Positions 1-12,832 of a stretch of 64,000 nucleotides of DNA are shown piece by piece. A program made the position numbers and the translations under genes. Each line of letters opens with the position of its first letter. Within the stretch, counting starts at the first letter, position 1. The notes under the pieces were generated by a model, which saw only the letters and a program-made list of their open reading frames with translations, ran no database searches and was not told where the DNA came from. The stretch lies in the NCBI RefSeq assembly GCF_029784165.1, contig NC_073696.1, forward strand, positions 154,540,713 to 154,604,712, written 5' to 3'. This DNA is from Wyeomyia smithii. Lineage: Eukaryota; Arthropoda; Insecta; Diptera; Culicidae.

Positions 1-742
1 ACCGACGCGATAGCGGACCTCCGCAGAGCGTGTCTTCAAGCGAGAAGAAGGATTCAACGTGCGCGAACCGACGAAGAAAGGGAAGATCGTCGAGGGGCAT
101 TCAGTTCCGCAAGAGCGGCGCTTAAGAGAGCAATAAAAGCGGATCATAGAGGGACTCTTTCCACGCCACGAGCCAAATCCTTGACCTCCGGCTGGCGAGT
201 CACTTCACCGACGTTCCAGCATCTCAAACTCAGACCAGAGGTGGTTGGCCAACCTGCCGAACACCCAATATATGAGTGACGGCGTTAGCCGTGCCGAGGC
301 AGAGGAGGCGGAAACGGTTACGAATGAGGAACTCATCGCGATCGCCAACTCCCTGAAGGTGAGCAAGGCACCGGGATTGGATAGGATTCCGAATCTGGCT
401 GTGAAGAAGGCCATCAAAGAGGCCCCCAGACTATTCCGGGAAGTCATGCAGAAGTGCCTGGATGACTGTACATTCCCAGAGAGATGGAAGCGACAGAAGC
501 TGGTCTTATTGCCAAAGACAGGGAAACCACCTGGCGACCCGTCGGCATACAGACCGATATGTCTGCTCGATACGGCGGGTAAGGTGCTCGAGAAGGTTAT
601 TCTCAATAGACTGGTTAGGTACACCGAAATTGCAAACGGTCTGTCGAGTAACCAGTTCGGCTTCCGAAAAGGCAAGTCTACGGTGGATGCTATTCTGTCC
701 GTCACCAAAACAGCAGAGGTAGCACTCCAGCGTAAAAGATGG
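1..742 (+). pseudogene. R1-type ORF2 fragment: linker and RT fingers
   Basis: This is the N-terminal part of an R1-clade reverse transcriptase, which would copy the element RNA at the target site. Bases 1-180 read in frame 1 as an Arg-rich linker (RRACLQARRRIQRART). From about 245 to 740 the protein has typical R1 fingers motifs: KAPGLDRIPN, PERWKRQKLVLLPKTGK, YRPICLLDTAGKVLEKVI and NQFGFRKGKSTVDAI. Homology stops at about 742-780, just before the palm block that should contain an AFNSVSW motif. That block is found inverted downstream. The endonuclease lies upstream of the window. There is no intact start or stop. Confidence 0.85.
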
Positions 743-1960
743 GGCATTCGCTATTGCGCAATCTGGCGGTGGACGTTGCGGTGTCTGGCCCGCTCACTAC
801 CATCATGTCGCTCCGCGCAAGCACAAAACGAGGGCACACTAAGAATACATGCTCAGCAGTCTCTTCCGCATCCGCGCACTCGGGACTCATGGGGGACCCC
901 GCATGCAATCTGTGTAGATACTGCCTAAAGCAACCATGGCCTGACAGAACCTGTGTCAGATGGAAGTTCACTTCTCCATGGCGCCTCCCGACCCATCCGG
1001 ATACATCCGGAATAAGTCGATGCGTCCATCTACCCTTCGCGGAATTGGACCACTCCTGCTGCCATCTGATCTTCTGGTACCTCGTATGCCCCTTGGGTCA
1101 CGTTGATCGAAGCATTTTACGTCCTCCTTAATGGCTATGCTGATAGGCATCATGCCGGACAGGACGCAGATTGCGTCGTATGACACAGTTCGATACGCGC
1201 TCGCAACCCTCAGGCACATGAGCCTGTAGGTACTTTCCAACTTACTCCGATGTTTACTAGTACCTAGTGCTTTGGACCACACTGGCCCGCCGTATCTCAG
1301 TATGGACGAAGTCACGCAGAAGTTTCCGCTTGCTGCCGTACACTGCTGAGCTATTGGACATCATGCGAGATATTGCTGCAATAGCCATTGAAGCCCTCTT
1401 ACAGGCATATTCGACATGGCTCCCGAAGGCGAGCTTGTCATCGATCATCACCCCCAGCAGCTTCAGGGAGCGCTTAGAGGCGATGGTGCAATTCCCGACA
1501 CTGATCAACGCCTGTTGCTTCGACTTGCGGTTATTGACAACTGAAATCTCCGTCTTATGATGCGCCAGCTCCAGTTTTTTGGAGCGCATCCAGTCCTCGT
1601 CGACGTTTATAGAGTGCGAAGCCGTCAACTCAACCTCCTTGATCGACTCGCCGTAGACCTCAAGTGTGATGTCGTCCGCAAACCCAACGATCACAACCCC
1701 TTGGGGGAGCTTTAGTTTCAGCACTTCATCGTACATGATATTCCACAGTACCGGGCCCAGGATGGAACCTTGTGGAACCCCTGCGGTAATTGGGACACAT
1801 TTTTGACCCTCGTCTGTGCTGTAAACTAGCACACGACTCTGGAAATAATTTTCCAGAATCCTGTACAAAGACACCGGAATGTCTAGTTTCCGAAGCGAAT
1901 GGGCTATGGAATCCCAGCTAACACTATTGAACGCATTTTCACGTCCGGAAAATACGATAC
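743..1960 (-). pseudogene. R1-type ORF2 fragment, inverted: RT palm to C-terminus
   Basis: On the minus strand the RT resumes with ENAFNSVSW (near 1,950), continues through GVPQGSILGPVLWN and the catalytic FADD motif (GFADDITLEVYG, about 1,670), thumb motifs LKLLGVMIDDKL and RPVW-like ILRYGGPVWSKAL, and a C-terminal Cys-His motif (CPECADAEETAEHVFLVCPRF region near 850). It joins in register with the plus-strand fingers that end at about 780, so this segment looks inverted within one element. At least one frameshift (about 1,260-1,315) breaks it. The catalytic DD pair is preserved. Confidence 0.85.
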
Positions 1961-2262
1961 GAGGCATACGAGGTACCAGAAGATCATTCTCGATGATCAG
2001 ATGGCAGCAGGAGTGGTCCAATTCCGCGAAGGGTAGATGGACGCATCGACTTATTCCGGATGTATCCGGATGAGTCGGGAAGCGCCATGGAGAATTGAAC
2101 TTCCATCTGACACAGATTCTAACAGGCCATGGTTGCTTTAGGCAGTATCTACACAGATTTGGGCATGCGGGGTACCCCATGCTGAGCATGTCTTCTTCGT
2201 GTGCCCTCGTTTTGTGCATGCGCGGAGCGACATGATGGTAGTGAGCGGCCAGACACCACTCC
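785..2262. repeat. Inverted repeat inside the R1 element
   Basis: Arms of roughly 300 bp, about 785-1,092 and about 1,966-2,262, are reverse complements with scattered mismatches. Both carry the R1 C-terminal coding region. The spacer holds the RT palm in minus orientation. Seen directly by aligning the two strands by eye. Confidence 0.8.
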
Positions 2263-2340
2263 GGACAACCTAGTTCGGAGGATGTGTAAAGACCCAAACA
2301 TTTGGAGGGCGGTTTGTACAGCGCGCCTCTCAAATAGTTT
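1961..2340 (+). pseudogene. R1-type ORF2 C-terminal fragment, plus strand
   Basis: This block translates with several stops into the same C-terminal region that lies inverted at about 780-1,090 (shared RVDGRIDLFRMYPD-like residues, then a degraded Cys-His region and a TPDNLVRRMCKDPNIW-like tail). It continues into the genuine 3' UTR, so it represents the original 3' end of the element. Stops and Cys losses mark it as inactive. Confidence 0.75.
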
Positions 2341-2849
<509 letters not shown>

Positions 2850-2859
2850 AATACGGTCA

Positions 2860-3080
2860 TTGACAAATTGACAACATAAAATCGAACATATCACCAATGC
2901 CGTAGATAGTCATTAATGAATATGTTGAATAATAGAGGCCCGAGTACGCTGCCTTCAGGTTCACCGGATGCAATGTGGATTTGAATAACCACTCCATGAT
3001 CCTGTTTGGGAAACCCCATCTTGGCAATGATTAAAACATGTGGCACAGTGTCGAAGGCCATCGCAAAATCTAAGTACATA
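2860..3080 (-). pseudogene. LINE reverse-transcriptase scrap
   Basis: The minus strand encodes a short piece of a Jockey-superfamily RT palm: DFAMAFDTVPH followed about 30 residues later by EGSVLGPLLFNIFINDY. This corresponds to RT motifs 3-4, with the region before the catalytic YADD reached but the YADD itself absent. The piece is cut on both sides, by the (TA)n array and by the Helitron-like terminus at about 3,095. The exact clade cannot be told from so little. Confidence 0.7.
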
Positions 3081-3299
3081 GAGTCAACTTATATAGATCT
3101 TCTAATCATTAAAAATAAGTTGGTGTCTGTATAACGGCGTTTCACTCCAAATAGAATCAACGGATTTGAATGATTCTTTCTGTGTTTGTTTTGTCTTGAT
3201 CTCCGACGAGTTAATATGCCATAAAAATAACAATAATCAACTAATAAAGTTAAAAAAAAAATGAAATACATTTTCGCCTTTTCCCGCCTTTTACTCCAA

Positions 3300-3900
3300 A
3301 AACAACGTCATGAGATTACTATGATTGCAGGCTATGAGCGGTAGACAAGCTGTTGTAGCGTCGTTATTGAGACTCAACAGTAAACAAGCACCTGTTAATG
3401 ATTCACATATAAAGTGATATTCGTTTTCGCTGCCTACTACACCTTTTCTATGCAAAAGCGCTATAGCGTGGCAGCAGCAAACTCGACATGCAGGTGAATA
3501 CTCTCAACGTGAGTTTGATTTTATTCAAGGGCATATACTTGATAAAGTAAATTAAATTCCTGGCTTATTTGAGCAAAGTTGCATATTATATGCAATGTTT
3601 ATTTATTTGATAAATGAAAAGAAAGAACAAGAATAACACTACATTTGCGATGATTCAATTTACCATTGCTCGGATCTAATCAATCTGTTCAATTTTCTCT
3701 AAAATGCACACTGACTTAGATCATTGACATTTGCTCATGCTGCAATGATTCTGTTAGCTGGTAAAAGAAACGTGTAGTTTTTGTTTCTCAAAAAACATTG
3801 ATTTCTGTTCATGTTTCGTTAAATAGGCACTATTGCATTCCTACAAATCTCTGGATTTACAATTAATTGTTGAATGTTGAATTGAAAACTATAATGTTGC
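3300..3900. other. Non-coding interior of Helitron-like element A
   Basis: AT-rich, no convincing reading frame, no recognised motif. It probably represents degraded internal sequence. Confidence 0.5.
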
Positions 3901-3939
3901 GAAGTGTCAATTGCACTGTGCTTAGGCAGCAGATCTGCC

Positions 3940-4040
3940 TCAAAAAGCAGATTAAATATTAATGTCATTGAAGTGAAAATTTCGAAGCTCCGTGTACCTA
4001 CCAATTTACCATTTAATTTCAAACGTCTCCGCAGTTGGGT
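3940..4040 (+). pseudogene. PIF1-type helicase fragment 1
   Basis: A short stretch reads VPTNLPFNFKRLRS, matching PPTDLPFNFKRLQF of the longer helicase fragment at 5,446-5,820, with similar upstream residues. Homology ends where motif V should start. It is a second, more eroded copy of the same Helitron helicase region. Confidence 0.6.
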
Positions 4041-4259
4041 GATATTCGATAATGCCCAAAGCCCTGATAACTGGTGGCATTACCTAAAACATGCATATTC
4101 TCGCATTAACAGCTTCATGTCACATGGTCACGTGAAAAACAATTGGTATCATGTATGTTTGAAAAAAAAAAAGATACCCGAAAAATGGTTGGCCATTAGG
4201 TTTTGCGAGAATTTTTGTTCAGGACAAAACCATATTGTCACTTATTAGTCGGGGTTACC

Positions 4260-4711
4260 CAACACACTAATATCACCAACTGCAGAAGGCAGTTGGCTAC
4301 TTTTCGGGCTGCTTGATTTTGCCCGGCAGACCCTATGTTGCAGGGCGGCGTGTACCTCTATCGGATTTCGGACTTTTGCTAGAACACAGAAAGAAAAAAA
4401 ACAACAAATAAATAAAATAAAAACTTATCGCGATTTATTCCTGACTTCCTCTAGCTGTCGGTGGTGGGAGCACTCCTGGGGTGGTTTATGTCAAAGCTGT
4501 TCCAGCAGCTAACTTCGGCGGGGCTGATGTGTTGGATGCTGCTCCTACAGCAGACTTCGGTGGGGTGGTTTTCCGCTTCTTGTCGATTAGCCGGGGTAGC
4601 GAACACTGCTTACCAATCCGACGAGCAACACACACTAGCAGCACACGATCCACGGGCCAAGCGGCACAACCTTCGCTTTGTATTGTGTAAGTCCAACGAA
4701 CGTTGTTCCGT
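4260..4711. other. Unassigned GC-richer block in the Helitron-like element
   Basis: This block is richer in G+C than its surroundings. Open frames exist on both strands (about 4,461-4,751 plus; 4,486-4,818 minus), but neither has a domain I recognise. It may be captured host DNA, since Helitrons can carry gene pieces, but that is inference only. Confidence 0.35.
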
Positions 4712-5445
4712 TGGCCAACCCTTGATATTTCCAGCCCTTCTGAGATTCTGAGAGGTTTTCTGTGGGTTTTAGTGAGTAACGATTTTTTGTTGCCTTTGAA
4801 CCGAAAAATTCGAAACAAGTTTTCATCAACTTAACTTACTTAAACGATAGCCTTAATTTTTTTAAATATTTTATGGAATATTTCTATGCGATTTTCGTAT
4901 TGGTTTTTGTTGATGCCACTTGAATTCAACGTCGGTTTCTGTTAATTTGTGCTGTGACTGTTTTTCAAGAAAGAAGAAGACACCGCTGCTAAGGGTATTT
5001 TATAAAAGGAATGTTCCCTAATCTACATGATCAAACTGATTCTTGCATATCTTACAGTTGACTTTGACAAATTTCTGCTGTGGTAGAAGTGTTTTTTGTT
5101 TAGATGAAGTTGTGTAAGTGGAATGTTCAAATACTTAACATGCCGTTGAATTAAAATTAAATTCGTTGTTTTTGTTCCAGTTTTGCGAGTTAAGACACGA
5201 GTAGTAGCAGGTCAATAAAAGTGTCAGGCTCCGCAACACTAAAGATAGAATATTAAAAAGTCAGGAAATATACGAGTCCCGAAAGGAAGTTGATCGGTTA
5301 AGAACGCGAGCTCGAAATGCACGACGTTCGACACCCTATATATCTCAAAATCGTCAGTTACACACTTAGTTTCCATAGTCTTTAAACGAGTCTTGAACAA
5401 AAGAAAAATAAAGTATAATAACTTAAACACTCAATTGAGAAAAAA

Positions 5446-5820
5446 ATGCTAATCAAATATTTTCAAATACTACTACTTTATAGATTCAAGGTCAAATTTA
5501 CCACCGAACAGATGCATTGCTGCCACTACCCAATGGCAAATGTCCTTGATGCGACAATTCTGACAGGAAACTACAAAGGAGAAGTCGTAATAATCCCGCG
5601 AATCTCGATTCCTCCTACCGATTTGCCGTTTAATTTTAAACGTCTGCAATTTCCCGTGCGTCGCGCATTCGCGATGACTATTGATAAAACCCAAGGACAG
5701 TCACTGAAAATTTGTGGCATAAACTCCGAGTATTCATGCTTCTCACATGGACAGCTCTATGTCGCATATTCGCGTGACCCTGACCCCGACATTGTGGAAT
5801 ATATAGAATTTAGTGGCTAG
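5446..5820 (+). pseudogene. Helitron PIF1-type helicase C-terminus
   Basis: The 3' part of the helicase that Helitrons use for rolling-circle-type transposition. Visible motifs in order: LPFNFKRLQFPVRRAFAMTI, DKTQGQSLKICG (motif V region, normally NKAQGQS), then FSHGQLYVAYSR (motif VI region). After SRD the usual tail is replaced by a short unrelated end, followed by a stop at 5,818. The upstream RepHel portion (HUH nuclease, helicase motifs I-IV) is missing. The 3' terminus of the element lies about 430 bp downstream, the normal order for a Helitron. Confidence 0.8.
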
Positions 5821-6240
5821 GACCGCCTTGACCACTTTCACATGTTTCGTATATTCCGTATTTTAAGCTTGAATTATTTAGAATTCTGAAGTTTTTTATA
5901 AAATCTGTTCCAGTGAGATTGGCCAGGCAGAAGGGTATTACTATATTTGCATTAAGCCAAGCTTTTGAATAATTGAAAAATAATGTAACGATTTCCTTCA
6001 GAATATTTAAAAGAATGACTGTTTATTTCAGAAATGTATTGAAATGATTTGATTATGGTTGAAAGGTGCTTCATAATGTTCAATGAAATAAAAACGTAGA
6101 ATTTTACGAGCGCAGGATTGAAAAAAAAATTAATAACAAATCAGAGCCGAAACATATCGTAGGTATGTTTTTTAGTAGCAGTTAGATATTTCAGTTTTTG
6201 CAATACAACAGTCAATAAAACTCAAGGCGGCGGTACGAAG
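5821..6240. other. Helitron 3' non-coding region
   Basis: AT-rich, no gene seen. It leads into the GGTCAGCTAGTA terminus. Confidence 0.5.
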
Positions 6241-6257
6241 TTTGCCGGGTCAGCTAG

Positions 6258-7399
<1,142 letters not shown>

Positions 7400-7400
<1 letters not shown>

Positions 7401-7930
7401 AAAGTTTTATAACTTTTCCAGTTGAGCAAAATCAATTCAAATCGCCTGGAAATACGCGAAAATTTAATCGACTATTTTTGATTTGAATGAAACTTTGCAC
7501 ACGTACTTGGCTTAGCAAACTGAGCATTTTTCACAGGTGGAACGTATGGTTTTTGCTGGAGAACCATGGACAAATTAAGAAAAACGTGTATTTTCCGAAA
7601 TATTAATAATTTTTCAAGCTTATTACCAAGTGCTTTTTGATTCAAAATGACTCTCTGCATCTTTTAAAATCATCAGAATACAAATATTTTGAAAAATGTT
7701 CGAATTAGAATTTATATAAAAAAATCAATCTACCATAATGAAATATTTTTCATTTCTCCATCCTGGACTTTTTTTAAAAAGTTGCGTATTAACGTCAAGT
7801 TTCTTTAAAAAAAAAATAATGAAAAATTCAAATCTTTTTTTTTAAATTGAAATTTAATGTTTATTTTGAATTTTTTTTGGTCAAAAAAAATTTTTTTTGT
7901 ACAGTGTATATTTTTGTTATGGTGCATTTT
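7400..7930. repeat. Interspersed AT-rich repeat
   Basis: No gene. Parts recur elsewhere in the window. AATCATCAGAATACAAATAT... (about 7,615-7,700) matches 28,260-28,340. A segment near 7,470-7,540 matches 28,165-28,235 in reverse. The CTTGGACTTTTTT...AAAAGTTGCGTA segment (7,765-7,830) matches 43,815-43,890. This indicates a multicopy, unclassified element. Confidence 0.6.
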
Positions 7931-8370
7931 TAATAGGGGCACGGCGCTGTCAGTTGTTTGACAGTTGAAAAGCAGAAAGTCGTAAACATTGAAAAGTGCA
8001 TTTGGAAGTATTTTCCAAACCGCTTTTTTCTTTAATAGTAACTAAAGTTGTTGTGATTAAATGTGTTGATTTGAAAGAGTGATGCATATGAATACAGATT
8101 TCAGTGGTAGTAAAATAGTAATATTTGGTCTTGTGCTTTTTTTAGTGCAATTAGTCAACAATTTTTTTCAAGCTGGAAAATAATCATCACTTTCGGACGA
8201 AAGTTTTATTTAATTAGAGTTAAAATGTGCAACTGCAAATCTTGTGAAGAGTTTGTCGCATGTATAAGGATCGGCCGGAAGTAGCGATAAGTGAATGACT
8301 TAAACAAAAGAGGAAGATATCGTCATAATCAAACAGCTGCTTTTCACTTTCACTGATTCGGCCGAATATG

Positions 8371-8433
8371 GTGAGTCACGAGTGCATTTTGTTTGTTCAA
8401 TGTGTTTATATGCCTGTTTCGACGTATTTCTAG
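8371..8433 (+). other. Intron 1 of the SWIM-YqaJ gene
   Basis: GTGAGT...TTTCTAG, 63 bp, directly after the ATG. Splicing places the ATG in frame with GATCTAAATG and the downstream SWIM exon. This decides the start over the TTG/ATG codons at 8,470-8,475. Confidence 0.7.
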
Positions 8434-8753
8434 GATCTAAATGTTCACTGCTTACGGGTAGATATTGATTTGATGGACCTCTTCGATTTTGCCCAAAGTA
8501 GCAAACGGAATTGGGTTGAAGGGAGCGAGCTTTTCAAAAAAATTCATGTACTGATTGCGGGAATCACTAGGATAGAAGGTGTCAATATCCACATTTATTG
8601 CAGCTGCCTGCGAGGCTCAAACCCTCGAGCAACGCCAAGAGAAATAAGATTTGTGACGTCTCGCCATCTGAAAAATTGGTCGATATATTGTTCTTGCCCA
8701 GCGGGAAACTACCGATGTAAGCATCAGTTTGCTGGTTTGCTTCACATTTACAG

Positions 8754-8810
8754 GTGAATCTAATAAGTTACCATGTAATACAATATGATATATTTTATCT
8801 TTCGAAACAG
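8754..8810 (+). other. Intron 2 of the SWIM-YqaJ gene
   Basis: GTGAATC...TTTCGAAACAG, 57 bp. It splits an AGC codon (AG|C) just after the SWIM finger, and the frame is kept into KKELELLTV. Confidence 0.75.
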
Positions 8811-8998
8811 CAAGAAAGAGCTGGAGCTATTGACAGTCACAGATGTCAAACAAGAGTGGGGCAAAGCCGCTAGAGCTCAAACTGAAAATTTGTATGAACC
8901 AATACCATTGAAAAAATTATGCAATCAGCGACAATCATGTCACTCGGCCACCATTTCCGATGAACTGTGTGATGATCTCTCCCAACTTTTCATAACAG

Positions 8999-9049
8999 GT
9001 AAATAAAATGTCCAGTTTGTAATGTATTCAATGATATATCCAATTACAG
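8999..9049 (+). other. Intron 3 of the SWIM-YqaJ gene
   Basis: GTAAATA...CAATTACAG, 51 bp. It splits a GAA codon (G|AA), joining LSQLFIT to ELPDSAL. Confidence 0.75.
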
Positions 9050-9655
9050 AACTTCCTGATTCGGCGTTGGCAAAATCAGTCAGAGGCAGAAATGTTTGGA
9101 TCAAAAATTCTTCAATGAGTAAGGAAACTGAGTTCAGTACGGTTGCATCGATTGCTACATCGGTTTATCCACCATTACCAGCACTGAGTTTACGTCAAAG
9201 GCTAGATGTGGATGCGCATGTTGACATACGAGACGCAGAAATAATAGATTTTTTTCTGAGAACATTGTTTGAACGCAATACCGTGTCAAGTAATTGGATG
9301 TATTACTATGGACCTTTAACATGCCCTCGACATTACGAGTACTACGAATCCAAAGTTCGTTTGTCCAGCAATGAAGGCGTTTCAGTTTGCTTGGCAACAT
9401 ATAGCCAATCGAATAATGTGTGGCAGCGAGAAAGATCAATACGTATTACTGCCAGTGTTTGCTACAGTCTATTCACATTTCACAAAAACGATTCAGGCGA
9501 CAGAGACTGGAATAAAAAGCTTTCCCAAATTATTCATTCTTTACAACTAAGTTTACCTGCTCTTAAATACGGTAAAGATAACGAAGGGAAAGCATTGGCT
9601 TGCTACAAGAGTAAAAATCTAGGCAAAATAGTTTTCAAAACCGGACTCATAGTTC

Positions 9656-9823
9656 TGTGGTGCTGCCAGCACTGGTGAGTGGCACACCCCTGTTATCCCC
9701 AGCGAGTGAAAAATGAAATGTCATATATATATAGTCGAACAGTCGAGAAATAAAGAACACGCGGATTCTTCGTTGTACAGTTTTACTTCGTTAAATACGT
9801 TTAATTGTTCTGCGGAATCCACA
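9656..9823 (+). repeat. 5' LTR
   Basis: 168 bp, TGTGG...CCACA. It holds a TATATATATA stretch (9,724-9,733) that could be the promoter TATA element, and AAATAAAG (about 9,748) as a possible poly(A) signal. Confidence 0.95.
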
Positions 9824-9824
9824 T

Positions 9825-9841
9825 TGGTGACCCCGGACGCG
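9825..9841 (+). other. Primer-binding site
   Basis: TGGTGACCCCGGACGCG starts one base after the LTR. TGG is complementary to a tRNA CCA end. Members of the CsRn1 clade are reported to use tRNA-Trp. The match here was not computed. Confidence 0.7.
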
Positions 9842-9888
9842 AAAAACAAACGTTCACTATATCGTCGTGTGATTAGCAAACGTCGAAA

Positions 9889-10640
9889 ATGTCACAAAAC
9901 GACCAACATGAAAATGCCGCGATTGTTGGCGGAGTGTCGGTAAAACTTCAGATTTCTGGAAAAACGATCCAGTGATGTGGTTCGCACAGGCGGAAGCACA
10001 GTTCGCTTTGGCCAATGTAGTACGAGACCAGACCAAGTTTTATCACATAGTTGCAAAAGTGGATCAATCCGTTATATGCCACGTAACTGATCTCGTCACG
10101 AACCCACCAGAAGCAAACAAATCTCAAGCCATCAAGGAGCGATTGATCTCAAGATTCCAAGTTTCAGCGCAGGGAAGACTCGAGCGACTCCTGGGGGCTT
10201 GTGATCTCGGCGATATGCGTCCAACGCATCTGCTTGCTAAGATGCAAGAGCTGGCTGCTGGACTTAACGTCACGGATGAATTGATGAAAATGTTCTTCTT
10301 GCAACGTATGCCACTAAATGTGAAGACCGTGCTCTCCATCAGCGACGGTACCATCGGCAAACTTGCCGAAATGGCAGACAAAATGGTGGAATGTCCTTAA
10401 AACGCTATGGTCGCCTCTACCAGCGCCACCGGGACAGACGCCGTTAGCGAATTACAAAACCAAATAGCAGCATTGACAGCTGAAATACGTAACCTCAAAT
10501 TATCCAAAACTCCCCACAGAAGTCGATCATCTTCGAGATCCAGTCGAGGTGCTGAAGATGAAATATGCTGGTTCCATCGTAAATTCGGTGCACGGGCTAC
10601 AAAGTGCCGCGACCCTTGCAGATACAGTCCAAAAAACTAA
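9889..10640 (+). pseudogene. CsRn1-type gag
   Basis: Capsid/nucleocapsid protein of the LTR element. The likely start ATG is at 9,889, about 65 bp after the LTR. A one-base frame change near 9,950 is needed to reach the long frame beginning PVMWFAQAEAQF. That frame is the capsid N-terminal part and runs to an in-frame TAA at 10,398. The same frame then continues to 10,640 with a coiled LQNQIAALTAEIRNLKL segment and a Cys-His-Cys-Cys nucleocapsid motif at 10,566-10,617. One frameshift and one nonsense codon therefore disable it. Confidence 0.85.
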
Positions 10641-12819
10641 ATCCACGTTCACTCGAAACGGCAGAAGTGAACGTTAACACAGCAAGCTGCCGTATATTGT
10701 TGTATGATCGTTCATCGAAAATGAAGTTCCTTATTGACACCGGTTCGGATGTATCGATAGTTTCTGCGACGAAGAAAGACAGAAACAAACAAGCATCATC
10801 ATTTGTCCTACACGCAGCAAATGGATCCCAGATAAATGTATACGATAAGCGATACGTTACTACTGATTTGGGATTGCGTCGACGGTTCAACTGGCTTTTC
10901 CTTGTAGCAGACGTTAGTTTTCCTATCATTGGTGCAGATTTTCTCGCTTCGTTCGGCATTTTAGTGGATCTTAAGCATCGACGCCTGATAGACGGGCTGA
11001 CGAAAATTTCTTCAACGGGAGGTTTGACAGACGCTGCGATTCATAGCGTAACCACAGTTGCTTTAGATCATCCATTTCGGAAGCTTTTAGCAGAATTTAA
11101 AGAAATAACACTACCTACAATGATCAAATGCCGCCGAATGCCCCCAGACAACGGAATGCTGCAAAAAAAGAATTTCAAGTGATGATAGACCTCGGTATTT
11201 GTCGTCCCTCTAGTAGTTGCTGGGCTAGCCCACTCCACTACGTATCGAAGAAAAGTGGTGAATGGCGATTTGTCGGGGACTACCGTGCGCTCAATGGAGT
11301 AACTGTTCCGGATCGCTACCCTGTACCACATATTCATGATTTGCTTAATGCATTGCAGGGCAAAACCATTTTTACAACGCTCGATCTGGAGAGAGCATAC
11401 CACCAAATTCCGGTTAATGCGGAGGACATACCTAAAACTGCTGTGATTACTCCGTTTGGGCTGTATGAGTTTACACGAATGCAATTCGGCCTGTGCAATG
11501 CGAGTCAAACCTTTCAGCGATTCATGCACAAGGTTTTCAATGATATGGACTACGTCATTGTCTTCGTGGACGACATTTGCATTGCTTCTAGTTCGCCGGA
11601 GCAACACTACGAACATGTGAGAGCTGTTTTCGAGCGCCTAAAATCTTATGGTTTGGTGATTAATGTTACTAAAAGTTGCTTTGCAAAAACTAGTGTCGAT
11701 TTTCTAGGATACGTGGTTAACAGAGACGGAATCCTACCACTACCGGATCGAGTGAAGGCTGTCACAGAGTATCCAATACCCTCTACCGTCAAGGATTTGA
11801 GGCGTTTCCTTGCACTGTTGACCTGTTACAAGAGGTTTATTGCACGCGCATCAGACCTCCAAGCAGACCTGCGAAAATTAATACCTGGAAACAAGAAAAA
11901 CGATCGGCGGAAGGTGCTCTGGACCGAAAAAACCAAAATGGCGTTTGATAGATGCAAAAAAGCGATAGCTGAAACCACCCTCTTGCATTATCCCGATTCG
12001 TCAAAACAGCTGAGTCTGCTTATAGACGCATCAAACACAGCCGCCGGAGCCGTATTACAACAGTTTGAAAAAGGCAAATGGGTCCCGCTTGGATTTTATT
12101 CTGAGAAATTTTCTAGTTCGCAGCTCAAATATTCAACTTTTGGACGGGAGCTAACAGCGATGAAAAAAGCGGTTCAGTATTTTCGTTATATGTTGAAAGG
12201 AAGAAAGTTTATAATTTACACCGACCATATGCCATTAACGAATGCGCTGTTGTCTAACCCGAGTAGTCGCCTTCCGCATGAAGAACGATATCTACGATTC
12301 ATCTCGCAGTTCACTAACGACATTCGACACATTAGTGGGCAGCATAATATAGTTGCTGATACGCTTTCGAGAGTTGAAACGATTTCGGTTCCGACCCCGA
12401 TTGATTACAACACAATAGCAATTGACCAAATTAACGATGTCGAATTGAAAAACTTGCAAAATTCACAAACTGCTTTAAAAATCGAATTACGGCAAACAGC
12501 CTGAGCCTCGCATCCCTTATACTGTGATGTTTCCCGCGATAAAATAAGGCCTTACATCCCACTTCGACATCGCCAAACTGTTCTTAATCATTTCCATGGG
12601 ATAGCCCATACTGGAGTACGTTCTACGCGACGCCTTATAGCAGACCGATTTGTTTGAAAAAACGTGAACAAAGATGTAAAGGTGTACGTTCAAAACTGTT
12701 TGCAATGCCAGCGCAGCAAAGTGCAAAGACACAACATAGCCCCATTGAAAAACTTTCCGCTTCCAAGCTGCCGTTTCCGTCACATCCACGTAGATTTGGT
12801 TGGACCACTGCCGCCGTCA
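10604..12819 (+). pseudogene. CsRn1-type pol: protease, reverse transcriptase, RNase H, integrase N-terminus
   Basis: It overlaps gag in a different frame. Protease motif FLIDTGSDVSIVSA is near 10,735. A frame break with probable loss of some 20 codons lies at about 11,120-11,140. RT follows: WRFVGDYRALN, the TLDLERAYHQIP palm motif, GLCNASQTFQRFM, and catalytic FVDD (VFVDDICIAS, about 11,565). RNase H has LLIDASNTAAGAVL and FIIYTDHMPL, ending near 12,504. A TGA at 12,502 and another at about 12,654 interrupt the frame. Past the first lies the integrase zinc finger (HRQTVLNHFHGIAHTG, CLQCQRSK). The block ends at the SINE. Pol as a whole would copy and integrate the element. Confidence 0.9.
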
Positions 12820-12832
12820 AACGGCTATCGCT

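Larger units (their letters stand above)
3095..6257 (+). mobile_element. Helitron-like element A (non-functional)
   Basis: The left end carries AAAATAAGTTGGTGTCTG (about 3,111-3,129), repeated at 6,741-6,758. The right end is TTTGCCGGGTCAGCTAGTA (6,241-6,258), a CTAG-type 3' terminus of the kind seen on insect Helitrons. Just inside that end lies a PIF1-helicase C-terminus (5,446-5,820). No Rep/HUH nuclease was seen, so at best this is a deleted or non-autonomous copy. No target duplication is expected for Helitrons. Confidence 0.6.

Noticed and set aside
1..2340. Simple twin-priming inversion of the R1 copy
   Set aside because: Twin priming inverts the 5' segment next to a forward 3' segment. 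Here the inverted block is internal and the 3' coding end is present twice.
4461..4818. A captured histone or ribosomal-protein gene in the Helitron-like element
   Set aside because: The basic composition on the minus strand suggested it, but no motif of any histone or ribosomal protein could be matched.
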